Assembly (NCBI GenBank): GCA_022710165.1
Contig: JAKLHL010000033.1
Span: 1-11,400, forward strand
Direction: 5' to 3'
Length of the DNA stretch: 11,400 nt
Origin: Bdellovibrionales bacterium
Lineage (GTDB): Bacteria > Bdellovibrionota > JAFGOL01
Under the pieces are notes generated by a model. That model was not told the DNA's origin and did not search any database. It worked only from the letters and a program-made list of their open reading frames with translations. The translations under genes and the position numbers were made by a program. This document shows positions 7,890 through 11,400 of this stretch, piece after piece; the stretch's first letter is position 1; each line of letters opens with the position of its first letter.

Positions 7890-8842
7890 TGGGAAAGAGG
7901 ATAATAGTCGCCGGCGGAGCAGGTTTTATTGGTTCACACCTTTGTGATACCCTCGTTAAAGAGGGACATTCCGTAGCTTGTATAGATAACCTTATAACAG
8001 GCGATAAAAAGAACATTGATCATTTGATGGGCTCAGAGAAGTTCGACTATATAGAGGCTGATGTTTCATCCAGTGGCCTAGTAGAGATGATAAGGGGCAA
8101 ATACCAGCACGTAGATGAGATATACGACATGGCCAGTCCTGCAAGTCCGGTGGACTATGTTATGTACCCAATAGAGACCTTGATGGTTGGTTCCTTCGGT
8201 GCAAAGAACCTTTTGGACCTTGCGCTTGGATATGGGGCAAGGATACTAATGGCATCTACTAGCGAGGTCTATGGTGATCCTTTGGAGCATCCTCAGAAAG
8301 AGGAGTACTGGGGCAATGTTAACCCTGTCGGTGTTAGGAGCTGTTACGATGAGTCAAAAAGGTTCATGGAGGCCATTAGCTCTGCTTACATAAGGAAACA
8401 CGGACTTAAGGTAAGGATAGCCAGGATATTCAATACCTATGGTCCAAGGATGAGGCTTAATGACGGTAGAGTGGTCCCTAACTTCATGTCTCAGGCCTTG
8501 AACGACAAGGATATAACTATTTACGGCGACGGACTTCAGACCAGATCTTTTTGCTATGTGTCTGACCTTGTCGACGGTTTGATGCGCTTAATGGCCAGTG
8601 ATGTTAACACACCTGTTAACCTTGGTAATCCAGACGAAAAAAGCATGCTGGATTTTGCGAACAACATAATAAAGCTTCTTGGTTCCAAAAGCAGGATAGT
8701 CCATTTGGAACTTCCTCCAGACGACCCTCAAAGAAGACGCCCAGATATAACAAAGGCAAAGAACCGTCTTGGATGGGAGCCAAAGGTTACCTTTGAACAA
8801 GGTATGATGAGAACAGCCGAATATTTTAAGAAGAGCAGATGA
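7889..8842 (+). CDS. uxs: UDP-glucuronate decarboxylase (UDP-xylose synthase)
   Basis: This extended short-chain dehydrogenase uses bound NAD+ to convert UDP-glucuronate to UDP-xylose and CO2 through a 4-keto intermediate. It has 317 residues, matching the soluble family core. The NAD motif is 'GGAGFIGSH' (9-17). The UXS-type segment 'MASPASPVDYVMYPIETLMVG' spans 81-101. The catalytic segment is 'TSEVYGDPLEHP' (124-135) followed by 'NPVGVRSCYDESKR' (145-158), with Y153 and K157 as the active-site pair and T124-S125-E126 as the adjacent triad. 'RIFNTYGPRM' and 'DGRVVPNF' also match closely the bacterial and animal UXS group rather than dTDP-glucose 4,6-dehydratase (RmlB), which has different residues there. 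A purine-rich GGGGTGGGA at 7872-7880, about 8 nt upstream, serves as ribosome-binding site inside ugd. The TAATG overlap with ugd indicates coupled production of the two consecutive enzymes. Confidence 0.92.
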   Translation: MGKRIIVAGGAGFIGSHLCDTLVKEGHSVACIDNLITGDKKNIDHLMGSEKFDYIEADVSSSGLVEMIRGKYQHVDEIYDMASPASPVDYVMYPIETLMVGSFGAKNLLDLALGYGARILMASTSEVYGDPLEHPQKEEYWGNVNPVGVRSCYDESKRFMEAISSAYIRKHGLKVRIARIFNTYGPRMRLNDGRVVPNFMSQALNDKDITIYGDGLQTRSFCYVSDLVDGLMRLMASDVNTPVNLGNPDEKSMLDFANNIIKLLGSKSRIVHLELPPDDPQRRRPDITKAKNRLGWEPKVTFEQGMMRTAEYFKKSR

Positions 8843-9525
8843 TGAAAAAGTTCCTGATCACATTATCGCTGTTCGTATCAAGTGCATATGCCGCCGAATA
8901 TGGTTATTATGCCGGTTTCGGCGTTTCATATATAAATTCACGCGGACTGAACATGATAACTGAAGGTCTTGACCAGGGTTATGTCACCAGCTTCGGTAAA
9001 ATAAATTTCCCTCTTAATTTTGAGGGGGCCGCGTTTATCGGTTTCGATAATTCCAGGATAGGGCTTGGAACGGGTTATGAGTTCACTTCAAGGGATTCTT
9101 ACTCGGAGACATACGGCATAACAGAGACGGTGTCTTACAGGACTATTCCTATCTTTGCACAATACCGTTATACATATTACAAGAGCTCAGGATGGGAGCT
9201 TGCTTCAGGCGGGAGTATAGGGATATTTAACTCAAAGATATCCATGAAGAACCAGCCCAGTGTCCAGAATAATGAGACCTTCGGCATGGGTGCATGGGGA
9301 TTTTCTTTTACTGTCGACACGGACCTCTCGTATCATCTTTCCAAAAATGTGAGCCTGTTCAGCACCCTGGGGTTCAGGTATGCAAAGAGCGCTTCTTTCA
9401 GCTATACCTCTGACACCTCGAATCACAGTAAGGGTGAAAAAGTGCTGTTTTCTGATGGCTCTAACTTGACTTTAAACCTTTCCGGTTTAAAATTTCTTAT
9501 AGGAATAATGCTTAGTTGGAGTTGA
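8842..9525 (+). CDS. Small outer-membrane beta-barrel protein (OmpA/OMP_b-brl-like), function unknown
   Basis: The 227-residue product begins with a clear signal peptide ('MKKFLITLSLFVSSAYA', cut before 'AEYGYY'). The rest is alternating amphipathic strands separated by Gly/Ser/Asn-rich loops, the pattern of an eight-stranded outer-membrane barrel: 'GYYAGFGVSY', 'RIGLGTGYEF', 'YRTIPIFAQYRYTYY', 'WELASGGSIGIF', 'WGFSFTVDTDLSYHL', 'VSLFSTLGFRYA' and 'LKFLIGIMLSWS'. It ends in Ser rather than the usual aromatic. There are no cysteines after the signal peptide and no catalytic motif. Two starts are possible: ATG 8839 and ATG 8842. I chose 8842 because AAGAG at 8831-8835 is 6 nt from it but only 3 nt from the other; 8842 also gives a TGATG overlap with the uxs stop. 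It resembles the next gene in layout. A surface or structural role is inference only. Confidence 0.75.
   Translation: MKKFLITLSLFVSSAYAAEYGYYAGFGVSYINSRGLNMITEGLDQGYVTSFGKINFPLNFEGAAFIGFDNSRIGLGTGYEFTSRDSYSETYGITETVSYRTIPIFAQYRYTYYKSSGWELASGGSIGIFNSKISMKNQPSVQNNETFGMGAWGFSFTVDTDLSYHLSKNVSLFSTLGFRYAKSASFSYTSDTSNHSKGEKVLFSDGSNLTLNLSGLKFLIGIMLSWS
9518..9521 (+). promoter_or_regulatory. Ribosome-binding site GGAG deciding the start at ATG 9528
   Basis: GGAG lies 6 nt before ATG 9528, inside the last codons of the preceding barrel gene. It favours this ATG over the in-frame TTG at 9516, which would put the Shine-Dalgarno sequence within the coding region and add four residues before a normal signal peptide. 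Confidence 0.7.
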
Positions 9526-9527
9526 AC

Positions 9528-10667
9528 ATGAAAAAAACCGTTTTATTGGTCCTGGTAGCACTAAGTTGCTCTTTGGCCCATGCCAGAGGAACGTCGCAGG
9601 CTGTAGTTATAAATCCATATTTTTCTTTGGGGTATATTAACCCTACAGATATAAATGATAAGATAACTTACGATACTGTAGGCATACAGAATTTTATAGA
9701 CGGAGCTTCAACTATACATTGGGCAAAGAACCTTGGTGCTTTCATGGGTTACAGGTTCGGCCACAGGTTCAACGTCGGTCTTCTCTTTGATTATGCTACT
9801 GCAGGCAAGTTCATCTCACAGGAAAGCGATACCGCATTCCCTATCTATCATCCTTCTCAGAACGGCTCAACAACGCCGATAACTGCGAATTATTATGAGT
9901 TCAATACCTCATACAACGCTTTTTCTATAGGGCCTGCTTTTTACTATACTCTTTATAGCAGAGGCAAGCTCACCATCGATACTGGTGTTGGGATACTGTA
10001 TGCGATGAAGGTAAGGTATGCAGAAGATATAACTTACGGTGACTCTGCTGACGATCCTGCTTTGAACACTTCTCCAAACCTGCATCAAGTAATAGCTTCA
10101 GGAACAGGTTTTGGTTTTAACCTGATGGTATCAACGTCTTATTATTTGACCAATTACATGGGACTTGGCTTAGATCTTAGCTACAGATATTTGAAGTGCG
10201 GTTCGCTTAAGGAGAACGGTACTACTGTACCTTTCGAATATCCTAACGGTGCTTTGGACAACCCTCCGACTAATATGTCTGTTAGCTTTTCTGGTATATA
10301 CTTTGGTCTATCCCTTAAGTTCGATATAAATATAGATGGCAGCGGTGATGCTAAAGAAGCTGCGGCAGAGACCACTACAGACAATAAATGGTCAACAGAA
10401 CCTCAGCCTGAAGAAATGAATACAAGCTGGGATACTCCGGCTACTGCAGCAGGGCCTACTATCGACGAGTTACGAGATATCAAAAAGCAGATACAGAGAA
10501 AATGGAATGATGCTCAGGAAGGAAAAACACCTGAAGCTCAGAAGAGGGCAGAAAGGTACAGAAAACTTTACGACATATCCAGCAAACTAGAGAAGGATTG
10601 GTCTCAATTCACTCCGGAATCGAGGGCGGAAAAGATAGAGAAGATAAAGACCATACTGTCTAGGTAG
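9528..10667 (+). CDS. Outer-membrane beta-barrel protein with C-terminal charged helical extension
   Basis: The 379-residue product starts with a signal peptide ('MKKTVLLVLVALSCSLAHA', cut before 'RGTS'). Residues about 25-266 show barrel strands ('YFSLGYI', 'LGAFMGYRF', 'RFNVGLLFDYA', 'NAFSIGPAFYYTLY', 'LTIDTGVGILYA', 'GFNLMVSTSYYL', 'MGLGLDLSYRYL', 'MSVSFSGIYFGLSLKFD'). Residues about 267-311 are an Asp/Glu/Ala/Thr/Pro-rich linker. Residues 312-379 ('TIDELRDIKKQIQRKW' to 'IEKIKTILSR') are strongly charged and helix-forming, possibly coiled coil. Since the last barrel strand should end in the periplasm, the tail is expected there. It is not an OmpA-type peptidoglycan-binding domain: no such motif is visible. 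Strand order and loop spacing parallel the preceding gene, from which it is separated by 2 nt. Function is unknown; an envelope-spacing or partner-binding role for the tail is inference. Confidence 0.75.
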   Translation: MKKTVLLVLVALSCSLAHARGTSQAVVINPYFSLGYINPTDINDKITYDTVGIQNFIDGASTIHWAKNLGAFMGYRFGHRFNVGLLFDYATAGKFISQESDTAFPIYHPSQNGSTTPITANYYEFNTSYNAFSIGPAFYYTLYSRGKLTIDTGVGILYAMKVRYAEDITYGDSADDPALNTSPNLHQVIASGTGFGFNLMVSTSYYLTNYMGLGLDLSYRYLKCGSLKENGTTVPFEYPNGALDNPPTNMSVSFSGIYFGLSLKFDINIDGSGDAKEAAAETTTDNKWSTEPQPEEMNTSWDTPATAAGPTIDELRDIKKQIQRKWNDAQEGKTPEAQKRAERYRKLYDISSKLEKDWSQFTPESRAEKIEKIKTILSR

Positions 10668-10676
10668 TACAAGAGT

Positions 10677-11300
10677 ATGATCGCTTCTGTTTTAAAGATA
10701 TTCATATCGGTGTTCACCATCATGGGGCCTTTTACTGTGCTCCCTGTCTTTGTTGCTATGACGGAAGGGATGAGCCAGATACAAAAGAACCACATAGCCA
10801 GAAAGGCCATGCTGGTCTCAAGCTCCATATTGGTCATGTCAACGGTGGCAGGAGAAGAGCTGTTCTACTGGCTGGGTATAAGTGTTTCTTCTTTCAGGAT
10901 AGCGGGCGGCATATTGGTCCTCTTAATGGGGATAAACATGCTGCATGCAAAAAGAAGCTCTGTTCGTGCTACTGACTCAGAACTTGCCGAGGCCAAGGTA
11001 AGGGAGGACATATATGTTTTCCCTCTGGGAATACCTCTTATTGCAGGCCCTGGAGCTATAAGTACTGTCATACTGTTCTCTACCGGCCACAGGGATTTTT
11101 CGACTATATTGATAGTTATACTGTCGATAATAATGTCTTCCATTCTGTTCTATCTGCTGCTTAGGTATTCAAGCTACATATACAAGGCGCTGGGTGAAAC
11201 TGGTAATAATATAATGATGAGGCTCATGGGTCTGATACTTTCAGCAATGGCGGTTGAGTTCATAATAAAGGGCATAAAGGATTCCTTTAAGGCTGTTTAA
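10677..11300 (+). CDS. MarC/NAAT-family integral membrane protein
   Basis: MarC-family proteins are inner-membrane proteins of about 200-220 residues with six helices. Their substrates are mostly unknown; one archaeal member transports neutral amino acids, and E. coli MarC is not itself a multidrug resistance determinant. The 207-residue product has hydrophobic segments at about 4-27, 44-66, 72-92, 113-135, 141-163 and 180-201. The family motifs 'FRIAGGILVLLMGINML' (73-89) and 'PLGIPLIAGPGAIST' (116-130) are clear. The first helix reads 'IMGPFTVLPVF' where family members commonly have an Asp-Pro-x-Gly-x-x-Pro pattern. The start at 10677 lacks a well-spaced Shine-Dalgarno (AAGAG is only 1 nt away; AGGT is 11 nt away). 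It is retained because the first helix requires it. It lies 9 nt after the barrel gene and is probably co-transcribed. Confidence 0.88.
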   Translation: MIASVLKIFISVFTIMGPFTVLPVFVAMTEGMSQIQKNHIARKAMLVSSSILVMSTVAGEELFYWLGISVSSFRIAGGILVLLMGINMLHAKRSSVRATDSELAEAKVREDIYVFPLGIPLIAGPGAISTVILFSTGHRDFSTILIVILSIIMSSILFYLLLRYSSYIYKALGETGNNIMMRLMGLILSAMAVEFIIKGIKDSFKAV

Positions 11301-11301
11301 C

Positions 11302-11307
11302 AAGGAG
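11302..11307 (+). promoter_or_regulatory. Strong Shine-Dalgarno AAGGAG before the last gene
   Basis: AAGGAG lies 8 nt before ATG 11316, in the 15-nt gap after the MarC-family gene. It is the best ribosome-binding site in the window and sets the start of the truncated final gene. Confidence 0.75.
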
Positions 11308-11315
11308 TTAACAAG

Positions 11316-11400
11316 ATGCTTACTCCTGATATGTCTAAATTCTCTGAGAAGATAAGGAAGATGTTGTCTGACAGGGAAGAGGACTACCTTAGCCCTTACG
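11316..11400 (+). CDS. dgt: N-terminal fragment, probable deoxyguanosinetriphosphate triphosphohydrolase-like protein
   Basis: Only the first 28 codons are present before the window ends. The segment 'REEDYLSPY' resembles the N-terminus of Dgt-type HD-domain dNTP triphosphohydrolases, in which a 'RE...LSPYA' stretch precedes the first conserved helix. Those enzymes cleave dNTPs to deoxynucleoside and triphosphate. The HD residues that would prove it lie beyond the window. The start is well supported by AAGGAG 8 nt upstream. The assignment rests on one short motif and should be treated as provisional. Confidence 0.5.
   Translation, partial: MLTPDMSKFSEKIRKMLSDREEDYLSPY

Noticed and set aside
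9561..9575. Possible lipoprotein signal ('VALSC') in the second barrel protein
   Set aside because: The -3 position is Ala rather than Leu/Val/Ile, and a standard signal peptidase I site 'AHA' follows just downstream; a beta-barrel is also not expected to be lipidated there.
1..11400. CRISPR arrays, tRNA/rRNA genes, insertion sequences, toxin-antitoxin or defence genes
   Set aside because: I saw no regular repeats, cloverleaf-like segments, transposase motifs or terminal inverted repeats; the window is almost entirely explained by the listed genes.

Overview
This window comes from a diderm (Gram-negative type) bacterium. It encodes a TamB-type periplasmic transport protein, a BamA/Omp85 outer-membrane insertase and two further small beta-barrel proteins with signal peptides. 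All genes lie on the + strand and nearly all of the sequence is coding. Codon use is distinctive: AGG dominates for Arg and ATA for Ile, in every gene. This is uniform, so nothing looks recently transferred. The phylum cannot be fixed from the window. An uncultivated or poorly sampled diderm lineage is plausible, but that is inference.

Layout. Positions 1-2858 hold the C-terminal 951 residues of a TamB (DUF490) protein whose start lies upstream. It overlaps by 62 nt, in another frame, a 912-residue Omp85/BamA-like protein (2797-5535) that I read as seven POTRA domains plus a 16-stranded barrel. The stop codon of that gene overlaps the start of queA (5535-6548, tRNA queuosine synthesis). After a 33-nt gap come ugd (6582-7889, UDP-glucose to UDP-glucuronate) and a UDP-xylose synthase (7889-8842, UDP-glucuronate to UDP-xylose), joined by a TAATG overlap. 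The next two genes (8842-9525 and 9528-10667) encode small outer-membrane barrels of similar layout; the second has an added charged helical tail. A MarC-family membrane protein follows (10677-11300). The window ends 28 codons into a gene that resembles dgt (dNTP triphosphohydrolase).

How the genes fit together. TamB and the Omp85 protein are a known functional pairing for assembling the outer membrane or moving lipid to it. Ugd and UXS form a complete two-step route to UDP-xylose, probably for a surface glycan. The two small barrels are candidate surface or envelope-structural proteins. The spacing (overlaps of 62, 1, 1 and 1 nt; gaps of 33, 2, 9 and 15 nt) suggests one long transcript, possibly with an internal promoter before ugd. 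I found no tRNA, rRNA, CRISPR array, insertion sequence or convincing terminator, and no intergenic stretch longer than 33 nt.

I do not see a clearly new biological system. The most unusual points are the seven-POTRA Omp85 protein with paired cysteines at matching places in two adjacent POTRAs, the out-of-frame coding overlap at the tamB/bamA junction, an A8 run exactly at the POTRA/barrel boundary, and the barrel protein with a helical tail.
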